Assembly (NCBI GenBank): GCA_049317265.1
Contig: JBMOIP010000001.1
Location: 186,001 to 250,000 of the forward strand
Reading direction: 5' to 3'
Length of the DNA stretch: 64,000 bases
Source: CAIVAT01 sp049317265
GTDB taxonomy: Bacteria > Bacteroidota > Bacteroidia > Bacteroidales > FEN-979
The first letter of the stretch is position 1. Every line of letters starts with the position of its first letter. Shown here piece by piece: positions 43,861 through 51,285 of this stretch. The position numbers and the translations under genes are program-made. Below the pieces are notes generated by a model. The model was not told where the DNA came from. It did no database searches and saw nothing but the letters and a program-made list of their open reading frames with translations.

Positions 43861-44712
43861 TCAATCAACGACAATAACAAGGTATTTTGAATTCGACCAG
43901 AATGCTTTGTAGTCGAGAATCTGCAGTGACTGGATCACCTTTTTATCACCAACGAACTTGTAAGAGCTGCTTGGGTGACTTGAAAGAATCTTGGCTTTCT
44001 TGCTTAGAATTGGAATTTCAGTCATTTTGCGAACATCGAGTTTTGTGAAAAGGTCTTTGTTGAAGTCGGAAAGAACTTCTCCGCTTTTGATAATGCCGCT
44101 TTTCTTTAACTCTTTGTTGGTGCCGATAACATAGTACGCAGTGTGAAGCGCTTCATCCTGGGCAGCAAGGGTCTGAGATTGATTGTTGATCGTCGATCCC
44201 TGGTCTTTTACCGTACGCGACAAGGTGTCGATTTTCAGGTTGGCCATTTCAAACGATGCATTGAGCTTGGATAATTTATTCCTCAGATCTTCAATCTGTG
44301 AAGCTTTGTCAGCAAGGTCCTTGTTTAACCGTTCAACCATTTTATTCAACTGGTCAACCTTCATGTTCGAATTCTTCAATTTTCTTGAAAGGGCGTTGAT
44401 GGTCTCTTTGTTTTTTTGCATCAAACCATAGATGGTCTGAATATCATTCTTGATCTGATCTTTGGCTGAAAGTTTCAATTCACCGCCGCGGTCAGTCGTC
44501 AGGTTGATGATGTTCTCTTTTTGTTTAATGGTGTCCAGTGTGCCCTGGATGTCGTTGATGGAGCGGATGAACTCGTTGATGGCTTCATCTTTTTGCATGG
44601 TTTGGCTCGTAAGACTGTCTGCCTTAGACTGCAATTCCTGGGCTTTTTTCTCAGCTGCACGACCGCAGGCAAAAATCACAGGGATCAATAGGAGCAAAAA
44701 ATACTTTTTCAT
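43861..44712 (-). CDS. Coiled-coil lipoprotein
   Basis: Predicted lipoprotein of 283 residues: signal peptide with lipobox and Cys16 (VIFAC), then a long charged coiled coil (about 20-195) with heptad-like leucines, and a compact C-terminal beta-rich domain (about 200-283) containing SKKAKILSSHPSSSYKF and AFWSNSKYLVIVV. This layout occurs in Bacteroidota lipoproteins, some of which are annotated as Cbp1-type collagen-binding adhesins; I treat that name as a weak possibility. A TAATTTTG box lies on the minus strand at 44735-44742, 22 bases before the ATG. Confidence 0.82.
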   Translation of the reverse strand: MKKYFLLLLIPVIFACGRAAEKKAQELQSKADSLTSQTMQKDEAINEFIRSINDIQGTLDTIKQKENIINLTTDRGGELKLSAKDQIKNDIQTIYGLMQKNKETINALSRKLKNSNMKVDQLNKMVERLNKDLADKASQIEDLRNKLSKLNASFEMANLKIDTLSRTVKDQGSTINNQSQTLAAQDEALHTAYYVIGTNKELKKSGIIKSGEVLSDFNKDLFTKLDVRKMTEIPILSKKAKILSSHPSSSYKFVGDKKVIQSLQILDYKAFWSNSKYLVIVVD

Positions 44713-44734
44713 TTGATTTGGTTTTAATTTGATG

Positions 44735-44742
44735 CAAAATTA
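44735..44742 (-). promoter_or_regulatory. TAnnTTTG box for the coiled-coil lipoprotein
   Basis: TAATTTTG on the minus strand fits the Bacteroidota -7 box at a normal distance from the ATG at 44712. Confidence 0.5.
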
Positions 44743-44827
44743 GGGAGAAATTCATAAATATTCTAAAAAACTAATTGATTGAGCACAATTGTACCAGTTC
44801 ACATATTGAAACCTCATTCGGTAAGTC

Positions 44828-44998
44828 AATGACCCTTCCCCGACCCTCCCCTTGAAAGGGAGGGGGAACCCTGTGCCAGCCACAAGAGATGTCCTCATTG
44901 TGAAACCGCAAGGATCATCCATTCTTCAATGAAATCGTTTGGAATCCTCGACAAACGTACTCCCTCCCCTTCAAGGGGAGGGCTGGGGAAGGGTCATT
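44828..44998. mobile_element. MITE-like element with long terminal inverted repeats
   Basis: A 171-base element. Its ends are inverted copies of about 35 bases: AATGACCCTTCCCC followed by a CCCTCCCCTTGAA palindrome, differing at only a few positions. The interior has no open reading frame or transposase. It looks like a non-autonomous element or folded REP-type insertion. Target-site duplication is not obvious. Confidence 0.65.
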
Positions 44999-45235
44999 TA
45001 GATTCATAGGTCCATCAAATTTTATCTACTGGTACGATTCCGCTCAAGCAACAAAACTAATTATTCCGCAAATATCCAGTACTTTATCCCTGCTATTGTT
45101 ACATAAAAAGTTTTATAAGTTACATAATTCACACTTTTTGGGTCCGGTTATAATTCAACCCATTATGATTTTAGATTAGACGATTTACGATTTACGATTG
45201 GGCGCTGTCATTTTTAATTAGGATAAAATCTGTTT
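44999..45235. other. Gene-free A/T-rich stretch with GATTTAC repeat
   Basis: No gene is supported here. The only structure seen is GATTAGAC plus two GATTTAC units and GATT at 45174-45199, the same element as at 21922. Confidence 0.6.
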
Positions 45236-45329
45236 CCCTCTGTGGTTCTCAGTAAATTCTCCGTGGTTCTCTGTGTAATTTTGTTTCACTGAGTACCACT
45301 GAGAAACCTTTCAGAGAGCCACAGAGAGG
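45236..45329. repeat. Imperfect inverted repeat, CTCCGTGGTTCTCTGTG family, copy 1
   Basis: One end reads CCCTCTGTGGTTCTCAGT and the other, reversed, reads CCTCTCTGTGGCTCTCTG, so the element folds on itself. The interior word CTCCGTGGTTCTCTGTG is shared with the copy at 48329-48420, in the same orientation. No coding content. Confidence 0.7.
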
Positions 45330-45503
45330 AATTGTATGAATAATTCAAATTAAAAAATATCAGGACGACAATATTGTTTTATGGATCAACAGTTTATAGT
45401 AGAATTTTACAAGTTAACGCATCAGCAGTAAAAGTCCATGGTTGTTTTTTGGCAACTTGTTAAATCCAGAAAAATATCTGGATACACCCTCTCTGTGATA
45501 ACC

Positions 45504-45623
45504 GGTCCCGGAGGGACCAGGTATGGGCAGGTAAAGGGTGTACATGAAGAATTTCGTCCCGGACGGGACGAGATATCGGTATACTAAATCAACTTTCTAC
45601 CCATATTGTGTGCCTACGGCACA
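45504..45623. repeat. Cluster of three small REP-type palindromes
   Basis: Three unrelated short palindromes: GGTCCCGGAGGGACC (45504-45518), CGTCCCGGACGGGACG (45555-45570) and TGTGCCTACGGCACA (45609-45623), spaced about 40-50 bases apart. They resemble dispersed REP elements of Bacteroidota. The rest of the gap up to 45800 is A/T-rich with no supported gene. Confidence 0.65.
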
Positions 45624-45804
45624 AGTCAGTCTGATCTGGCAATACAACCAATTGGTATTAATGTGATTAACCAGAATTGATTAACCGGAATTGCACCACC
45701 CATAAAAATTGGGACTTATTTTAACCAGCCCCGAATTAACATGAATCACATGATTTTTTATGTTAAATTTATAACAACTCTTCAGATCGTATTACATATA
45801 TATC

Positions 45805-45899
45805 TATCTTTGTAGATACAATCAATACAAATTCATCGACGACTCTTGGAGTGCCCCCCGGGTGACGCATCATGGATTATCATGAATATCACCGGTGGG
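45805..45899 (+). promoter_or_regulatory. Promoter and structured leader of the SQR gene
   Basis: TATCTTTG (45805-45812) fits TAnnTTTG and sits inside a TATCTA/TAGATA inverted repeat. The leader, about 118 bases long, contains a large hairpin. The outer stem pairs CCCCCCGGGTGA (45854-45865) with TCACCGGTGGG (45889-45899), with one bulge and one mismatch. The inner stem TCATG/CATGA (45870-45885) encloses a GATTAT loop. The length and stability suggest a cis-acting RNA controlling the sulfur locus. I do not recognise it as a known riboswitch. Confidence 0.45.
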
Positions 45900-45936
45900 T
45901 ATTTCATCTGACTGTTAAAATCTAATATTCAGACAC

Positions 45937-47166
45937 ATGAAACGACTGTTAATCCTTGGAGCAGGTACCGGCGGCACCATCATGGCCAATAAGATGAGAA
46001 AAATCCTGGCTCGCGACGAGTGGGAGATCACCATCGTTGACCAGCATAAGACGCACTATTACCAGCCCGGATTTTTATTCATTCCATTTGGCATGTATAC
46101 CCGCCAGGATGTTGTGAAACCAAAAACAAGTTTCATCCCGGTCGGGGTCAGTGTAATCTTCCAGGAGACCGACCGTGTTGATGGTGTAAACAGCCATGTA
46201 ATTCTAAAGGATGGAATCTCCCTGAAATACGATTATCTTATCATAGCAACCGGAACAAGGGTGGTTCCCGAAGAGACTCCCGGGTTAATGGGACCGCTGT
46301 GGCATAAAAATATCTTTGATTTTTACACCATTGAAGGAGCACTGGCGCTTGCCGAATTTTTCAAAACATGGCAGGGCGGGGAGTTGGTGCTCAATATCGC
46401 AGATGTTCCCATCAAATGCCCGGTGGCTCCATTGGAATTCGTGATGTTCGCAGATGCATTCTTTGTGGAGCGGGGTATGCGGAACAAAGTCAACATCACC
46501 TATGCAACCCCCATGTCGGGCGCTTTCACCAAACCCAGGGCTTCCAAGGTATTGGGTGCGTTGCTGGAGGATAAAAATATCCTGATCAATCCCGATTTCT
46601 ATCTCGAAAGGGTTGACAATGAGCGTAATATGCTGGTCTCCTATGATGAACGGGAGATTCCCTTCGACTGCCTGGTCACCATCCCGGTTCATAAAGGCGA
46701 TCCGATGATCGGTCGCAGCGGGCTTGGCGATGAGATGGATTTTGCGAAAGCGCACAAGCATACGCTGCAATCAGATTTCTTCCCGAATGTCTTTGTGATT
46801 GGCGACGCCGGAAACTTCCCTACTTCCAAAGCGGGATCGGTCGTCCATTTCCAGGCAGATGTCCTTACCGAAAACCTTTTGTGTGCCATTGAAAACCGTC
46901 CGTTTACCGGATCCTATGACGGCCACTCGAATTGTTACATTGAAACCGGTTTTGGCAAAGGCGCGCTCATCGATTTTAACTACGATACGGAACCATTGCC
47001 AGGCTCCTTCCCGTTTCCCGGGATCGGACCATTCGGTTTGCTGAAGGAGACCCGGATGAACCATTATGGCAAGCTGCTGTTCCGATGGATCTACTGGCAC
47101 ATCCTGCTGAAAGGGAAAGAGATGCCTATTGATTCGAAAATGACCATGGCCGGTAAAAAAATGTAA
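45937..47166 (+). CDS. Sulfide:quinone oxidoreductase-like flavoprotein
   Basis: FAD-dependent disulfide-type oxidoreductase of 409 residues. The N-terminal FAD motif GAGTGGT is at 8-14, a second FAD region VFVIGDAGNFPTSKAG at 285-300. Cys161 (KCPVAP) and Cys333 (NCYIETGFGKG) match the two redox cysteines of sulfide:quinone oxidoreductases, and the C-terminus ILIDFNY-type/PLPGSFPFP segment is also SQR-like. It would oxidise sulfide to membrane quinone, leaving zero-valent sulfur or polysulfide. No transmembrane helix is present, as expected for a monotopic enzyme. It is the first gene of the sulfur locus, 11 bases before the DUF1641 gene. A related FAD oxidoreductase with another substrate remains possible. 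Confidence 0.85.
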   Translation: MKRLLILGAGTGGTIMANKMRKILARDEWEITIVDQHKTHYYQPGFLFIPFGMYTRQDVVKPKTSFIPVGVSVIFQETDRVDGVNSHVILKDGISLKYDYLIIATGTRVVPEETPGLMGPLWHKNIFDFYTIEGALALAEFFKTWQGGELVLNIADVPIKCPVAPLEFVMFADAFFVERGMRNKVNITYATPMSGAFTKPRASKVLGALLEDKNILINPDFYLERVDNERNMLVSYDEREIPFDCLVTIPVHKGDPMIGRSGLGDEMDFAKAHKHTLQSDFFPNVFVIGDAGNFPTSKAGSVVHFQADVLTENLLCAIENRPFTGSYDGHSNCYIETGFGKGALIDFNYDTEPLPGSFPFPGIGPFGLLKETRMNHYGKLLFRWIYWHILLKGKEMPIDSKMTMAGKKM

Positions 47167-47177
47167 CTCCTTGCATT

Positions 47178-47765
47178 ATGTCAGAAAATAATATCCAGGA
47201 ACAAATCGACCAGATCAACCGGAAACTCGATCTGATCCTTGAAAATGTTGAGCAGCAAAAACGAAACCGGGAAGAGGTGGATGATCTTATCTCCGATCTG
47301 AGCATTGTGGCAAAGGATGCTTTTCACCATACCGTCGTCATGCTGGATAAATCGCAGGTCGATTTTGACCACAGCGGGATACCTATGCTGCTGATCAAAC
47401 TGCTTCAGAATATCGACACCTTTTATGAAATGCTGGAAATGCTTGAAAGCGCGAAGGACTTCATGAAAGATATCTCCCCGATCCTTCACCAGGTAGGGCT
47501 TGATGCCGTGCATAAAATGAATGAGTTCGAGCAGAAAGGCTATTTCGATATCGTTAGAAACCTGACAAGCCCAGAAATCATAGAGGCGCTTGGACGGGCT
47601 TCAAAGGCGCTTGCAGAGGTGAAAATGGATGATGACCTGGACAACAAATCGTTGTTCGGAATATTGAAACAACTGAACTCTCCCGATGTAAGGAGGTCGC
47701 TGTCGTATACGTTAAGGCTGATGGAGGCGATGGTGCCGGGAAAGGGTGGCAGGGTAACTGGGTAA
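47178..47765 (+). CDS. DUF1641-family protein
   Basis: Soluble helical protein of 195 residues of the DUF1641 type, which in many bacteria and archaea is encoded next to SQR-like flavoproteins or formate dehydrogenases. Residues 1-45 look like a coiled coil (EQIDQINRKLDLILENVEQQKR). The C-terminal half carries the family's FDIVRNLTSPEII and LKQLNSPDVRRSLSYTLRLMEAM repeats. There are no cysteines, so it is not itself a sulfur carrier. The 11-base gap to the SQR gene implies one transcript; a role as an SQR or Hdr partner is an inference. A MITE-like element follows. Confidence 0.85.
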   Translation: MSENNIQEQIDQINRKLDLILENVEQQKRNREEVDDLISDLSIVAKDAFHHTVVMLDKSQVDFDHSGIPMLLIKLLQNIDTFYEMLEMLESAKDFMKDISPILHQVGLDAVHKMNEFEQKGYFDIVRNLTSPEIIEALGRASKALAEVKMDDDLDNKSLFGILKQLNSPDVRRSLSYTLRLMEAMVPGKGGRVTG

Positions 47766-47799
47766 CAGGAACCCACCAGGAATTTGATTATCAGTCAGA

Positions 47800-47930
47800 T
47801 CAATTGCCTCGGCCTTTAGGCCGAGGATGGGAAAAAGGGTGGATGTAATGGGCTTTAGCCCAATTTCGGCTAAAGCCAACTAAACTGATTTCCATCCTGT
47901 TACCCTCGGCCTGAAGGCCGAGGCAATTGA
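47800..47930. mobile_element. 131-base MITE-like palindromic element
   Basis: The terminal inverted repeats are 27 bases and identical at 26 positions; each starts TCAATTGCCTCGGCCT and itself contains a CTCGGCC hairpin. The interior holds a second pair of palindromes (GGGCTTTAGCCC and GGCTAAAGCC). No open reading frame. It separates the DUF1641 and TusE-like genes and could act as a processing or attenuation site. Confidence 0.75.
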
Positions 47931-48002
47931 CTTGAATTCTTATCCTGTGTTATATTAAATGCTAAGTGTCCAGTAAATAATCATAAATCAAAAATCAACA
48001 TT

Positions 48003-48314
48003 ATGTCTCAAAAAATCATCGCAGGAGTAGCTGTCGACGTGAATGAAGAGGGCTACTTTACAAATCCGGCACAGTGGACCAGGGAACTTGCCCTGGAAGT
48101 TGCAAAAGAAGAGGGTGTTGTGCTTACCGATAAACATTACGCGGTACTCGACTTTCTCAGGGAACGTTTTGCCAAAGGCGAAGCGCTCACCATCCGGTCG
48201 GTTGGAAACTCCGGCATCATCGACATCAAGGGCTTTTATGGATTGTTTCCCGGGGCGCCCATGAAGAAGGCTGCAAAAGTGGCAGGGATACCAAAGCCGT
48301 CATCCTGCGTCTGA
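48003..48314 (+). CDS. TusE/DsrC-family sulfur carrier with one C-terminal cysteine
   Basis: Small sulfur-relay protein of 103 residues. It has the family start (GVAVDVNEEGYFTNPAQWT), the helical LAKEEG-type region, and the C-terminal arm AAKVAGIPKPSSCV with the penultimate Cys102, the persulfide-carrying residue. DsrC proteins of sulfite-reducing organisms carry a second cysteine 11 residues upstream in the arm; here that position is Ala, as it is a non-cysteine in TusE. The protein therefore resembles the tRNA-thiolation type, yet it sits in a sulfide-oxidation context with DsrE2 and SQR. The central region is shorter than in E. coli TusE. Confidence 0.9.
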   Translation: MSQKIIAGVAVDVNEEGYFTNPAQWTRELALEVAKEEGVVLTDKHYAVLDFLRERFAKGEALTIRSVGNSGIIDIKGFYGLFPGAPMKKAAKVAGIPKPSSCV

Positions 48315-48328
48315 AATAAGCTAATTTA

Positions 48329-48420
48329 CTCTGTGGCTCTCTGGGCATTTCCTCCGTGGTTCTCTGTGAAATATCATTACACTGAGATTCACAGAGAAGA
48401 CACGGAGCGTCACAAAGAAA
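48329..48420. repeat. CTCCGTGGTTCTCTGTG-family repeat, copy 2
   Basis: Shares CTCCGTGGTTCTCTGTG and the flanking 'actgag' word with the copy at 45236-45329, in the same orientation, and can fold back through 'cacagag' and 'ctctgtg' words. It fills the gap between the TusE-like and DsrE2 genes. Confidence 0.65.
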
Positions 48421-48453
48421 ATTTATTGAATAATTTATGTTAAAATAAGCAAA

Positions 48454-48954
48454 ATGTCGAGCGAAGAATTTCCTTTGAAAAAAGTCTGCATCATCTGTGC
48501 GAAAGGCACCATTGAAGATGTTTATGCAGCATTGGTCATGGCCAATGGAGCCGTGATGGAAGGTATTGAAACGAAAATGTTCTTTACCTTCTTTGGACTG
48601 GATGCCATTACAAAAAAAACAATGAACAGCCTGCATACCGGCGTGGTGGGAAATCCTGCCATGCGCATGCCGGGAGGATTGCCCTTCCCGACCTTGCTGG
48701 GCGCAATTCCGGGGGTGGAAGCCGGCGTTTCAGCCATGATGCGCAGCCAGATGGACAAACTGGATATCCCTCCCGTAACGGAGTTTCTTGAAATGATTGA
48801 AGCCGGCGGGGGTGAGGTATACGCCTGTAAACTGGCCATGGATATGTTCAAACTGAAAAAGGAGGATTTGTGGGATGGAGTAAAGGATGTTCTTACCGTT
48901 GGGCAATTTTACGAGAAATCAGGAGGGCTCCAGACACAGATCATCTTCACCTGA
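48454..48954 (+). CDS. DsrE2-like sulfurtransferase
   Basis: DsrE/DsrF-superfamily protein of 166 residues, closest in form to DsrE2, which accepts and passes persulfide sulfur. It has the family fold cues (IICAKGTIEDVYAALVMANGA, a GMEIKMFFTFFGL-type strand, and a Pro/Gly-rich central segment MPGGLPFPTLLGAIPGVEAG) and the conserved redox-active Cys125 in EVYACKLAMDMF. Two more cysteines, C12 and C15, sit in the first strand. No membrane helix is convincing. Its place next to the TusE/DsrC-like gene suggests direct sulfur hand-off between them (inference). Confidence 0.88.
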   Translation: MSSEEFPLKKVCIICAKGTIEDVYAALVMANGAVMEGIETKMFFTFFGLDAITKKTMNSLHTGVVGNPAMRMPGGLPFPTLLGAIPGVEAGVSAMMRSQMDKLDIPPVTEFLEMIEAGGGEVYACKLAMDMFKLKKEDLWDGVKDVLTVGQFYEKSGGLQTQIIFT

Positions 48955-49223
48955 TCGCAGGCAGGGTCTTACCGTTTACAACTTTTTTGCGATGGCCCCG
49001 GGTATTATCCCGGGATCAATTGCCACCGTTTTGAATCATGCTGTTTCTGAACCGGGAAACCGGGTTTTTAGATGAAAAGAGGGTAATGTGTGATAAATGT
49101 CACATGTTACCCTCTTATAATTCACAGGCAAAGGGGGTTGGATGGGCAAGAAATATGATTGAAATCACAGGAGTGGCAAATAAATATCACTGATAATCAG
49201 CCGGTTCCAATAGCCGGACGCTC
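48955..49223 (+). promoter_or_regulatory. Intergenic region with hairpins and a CRP-like palindrome
   Basis: This gap holds CCCGGG-tattat-CCCGGG (48997-49014) and a long hairpin with 17-base arms (49077-49093 and 49100-49116). The hairpin core reads TGTGA-TAAATG-TCACA, exactly the CRP/FNR-superfamily palindrome layout. No T-run follows on the plus strand. It could be an operator for the downstream NifX-like gene or a bidirectional hairpin. No gene is supported. Confidence 0.45.
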
Positions 49224-49231
49224 TACCTTTG
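49224..49231 (+). promoter_or_regulatory. TAnnTTTG box for the NifX-like gene
   Basis: TACCTTTG fits the Bacteroidota -7 box. Transcription would start near 49238 and give a leader of about 93 bases before the ATG at 49331, and the CRP-like palindrome would lie about 130 bases upstream. Confidence 0.5.
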
Positions 49232-49330
49232 TGGCATATCCGTGAAAGGATTGGGTTTAAGGTAATACATACTCAATCGCTCAATATGAGATATGTAGAT
49301 AAGTGATATTGTTCTTGAAAAGCCCCACCT

Positions 49331-49672
49331 ATGAAACTTGCAATACCAACAGACGATGGCCTGGCAATCAATCCAAGCCTCGAAAAAGCCAAAGGGTTCC
49401 TGATCCTTTCCATCGAATTGGGAGAGATTGTAACCGAGGAGATGAGATGGAACAAACTCAGTGACATCATCTGTTCACCCGACGGATTACTCCACCCCAT
49501 CAGGGATTGCCAGTTTGTAATGGTTAATCATGTAGGGCCCCCATGCGAATCCCTCATCCTTGCGCACGGCGTTGAGATTCTCAGAACCAGCGAGTCCATA
49601 ATCACCAATGCCTTTATCCACATCCAGGAGAAAATCCTCAGCAAAGAAGCAAATACCTGCTGCTGCCCCTGA
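49331..49672 (+). CDS. NifX/NifB-type cofactor-binding-domain protein
   Basis: Small protein of 113 residues with the fold of the dinitrogenase iron-molybdenum cofactor-binding family: it opens MKLAIPTDDGLAINPSLEKAKGFLIL and has the characteristic VNHVGPPCESLILAHGVEIL segment. Standalone members of this family bind iron-sulfur or metal cluster precursors and are not restricted to nitrogen fixers. The C-terminus ends TCCCP, three adjacent cysteines that could bind a metal or sulfane sulfur. No nif genes are present. It is 14 bases before the cysteine-desulfurase-like gene, so one transcript is likely. Confidence 0.85.
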   Translation: MKLAIPTDDGLAINPSLEKAKGFLILSIELGEIVTEEMRWNKLSDIICSPDGLLHPIRDCQFVMVNHVGPPCESLILAHGVEILRTSESIITNAFIHIQEKILSKEANTCCCP

Positions 49673-49686
49673 CCGCACTGTTATTT

Positions 49687-51153
49687 ATGAGTACAGAGAA
49701 TTACTTTAGTAAGTTCCGGAAGAACATCATCGGACAGGATCAGCAATATCTTTCTCCCGGCGGTTTAAAGAAGATGGTGTATGCCGACTGGATTGCCAGC
49801 GGGAGGTTATACGGTCCCATAGAAGATAAACTCAGCTATATCATCGGTCCTTTTATTGGGAACACGCATACCGAAACCAGTGAAAATGGCCGATTAATGA
49901 CGGCAGCTTATCACCAGGCACATGTCCGGATCAAAAAGCATGTAAATGCCGGGCCAAAAGATGTCATTATCACGACAGGTTTCGGCATGACCGGGGCTGT
50001 TGTTAAATTTCAAAGGATCCTGGGACTGAAATCGTGTGGTGACCTGGCAGATCATCCCTGCCTGAAGGATACCGACCGCCCTGTTGTTTTCATCACCCAC
50101 ATGGAGCACCATTCAAACCATACCTCCTGGTATGAAACTGCTGCAGATGTGGAGATCATTGAACCCGGGGCCGATCTTGCGGTTGACTTGAAAAACCTTG
50201 AGAAGGCGCTCCTTAAGCATAAAGACCGCAAGCTTAAAATAGGGTCATTTACGGCGTGTTCGAATGTAACCGGCGTCAGGACGCCATATCACGAAATGGC
50301 GCGGTTGATGCATGAATACGGCGGACTCGCTTTCATTGACTTTGCAGCATCCGCACCCTATGAGGTCATCGACATGCACCCGGAAAATCCCATGGAGAAG
50401 CTGGATGCCATCATGTTTTCCCCGCATAAATTCCTGGGAGGGCCCGGAGCATCGGGAGTCCTCATATTTGACTCCTCCCTGTATCACAGCCGGGTTCCCG
50501 ATCAGCCGGGTGGAGGAACTGTCGACTGGACCAATGCCTGGGGTGAGTATAAATTCATCGACGACATTGAGATACGCGAAGATGGCGGAACTCCCGGATT
50601 TTTGCAAGCCATTAAAACCGCACTGGCGATTGAGCTGAAAAACAGGATGGGTGTGGAGCGGATGCATACGCGTGAAAAGGAACTGGTAGCCCTTGCTTTT
50701 GAACGAATGACGAAAATTACCGGGATTCATATCCTCGCCGACAACATCGTTGACAGGTTGGGGATTATATCGTTCTATGCCGACTCCATCCATTATAATC
50801 TGATCGTAAGACTCTTAAGCGACCGTTATGGCATCCAGGTAAGGGGTGGCTGCGCATGTGCGGGCACCTACGGACACTATCTGCTCAACGTGAGTCACGA
50901 TACATCCAGGAAGATCACCGACAAGATCAATACAGGTGACCTTTCCGACAAGCCGGGATGGGTCAGGCTCTCCCTTCACCCGACCATGAAGGATAAGGAG
51001 TTGATTTACATCCTTGATTCCATCGAAGCGATTGTCAAAAATCATAAGGATTGGGAAGTTGACTATATCTATGACAAGCATACCAATGAATTCAGACATA
51101 AAGCTGAAATATCTTTAAAACCACGGATTGATTCCTGGTATAAACTGACCTGA
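49687..51153 (+). CDS. Class V PLP enzyme, cysteine-desulfurase-like
   Basis: PLP-dependent aminotransferase-fold enzyme of 488 residues, longer than SufS or IscS (about 400). The Schiff-base lysine is Lys248 in SPHKFLGG, with HMEHHSN at 138-144 and Asp218 (FIDFA) for cofactor contact. A cysteine cluster RGGCACAG (C389, C391) sits where SufS/CsdA enzymes carry their persulfide-forming cysteine. It likely removes sulfur from cysteine or a related substrate and makes an enzyme persulfide; a selenocysteine lyase or other class V activity is not excluded. The neighbours (NifX-like before, cysteine synthase after) support a sulfur-trafficking role. Confidence 0.88.
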   Translation: MSTENYFSKFRKNIIGQDQQYLSPGGLKKMVYADWIASGRLYGPIEDKLSYIIGPFIGNTHTETSENGRLMTAAYHQAHVRIKKHVNAGPKDVIITTGFGMTGAVVKFQRILGLKSCGDLADHPCLKDTDRPVVFITHMEHHSNHTSWYETAADVEIIEPGADLAVDLKNLEKALLKHKDRKLKIGSFTACSNVTGVRTPYHEMARLMHEYGGLAFIDFAASAPYEVIDMHPENPMEKLDAIMFSPHKFLGGPGASGVLIFDSSLYHSRVPDQPGGGTVDWTNAWGEYKFIDDIEIREDGGTPGFLQAIKTALAIELKNRMGVERMHTREKELVALAFERMTKITGIHILADNIVDRLGIISFYADSIHYNLIVRLLSDRYGIQVRGGCACAGTYGHYLLNVSHDTSRKITDKINTGDLSDKPGWVRLSLHPTMKDKELIYILDSIEAIVKNHKDWEVDYIYDKHTNEFRHKAEISLKPRIDSWYKLT

Positions 51154-51230
51154 CAGGGTGTCATTACGGCATTCTGACCTCTTTTCTTTGTTATGTTCAC
51201 GGGATGAAACAAATCATCACCGGAATTTTT

Positions 51231-51238
51231 TATTTTTG
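51231..51238 (+). promoter_or_regulatory. TAnnTTTG box for the cysteine synthase gene
   Basis: TATTTTTG fits the Bacteroidota -7 box. It lies about 48 bases before the ATG at 51286, and only 18 bases before the in-frame GTG at 51256, supporting the ATG. Confidence 0.55.
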
Positions 51239-51285
51239 CAGCTGTTAAGCGACTAGTGAATCAGTTCCTTCTTATCAGCTACCTT

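Noticed and set aside
48003..48314. True DsrC of a dissimilatory sulfite reductase system
   Set aside because: The second arm cysteine is replaced by Ala and no dsrAB genes are seen, so the TusE-like label fits better.
48887..49075. 62-codon frame after the DsrE2 gene
   Set aside because: Starts inside dsrE2 in another frame and crosses palindromic hairpins; no family features.
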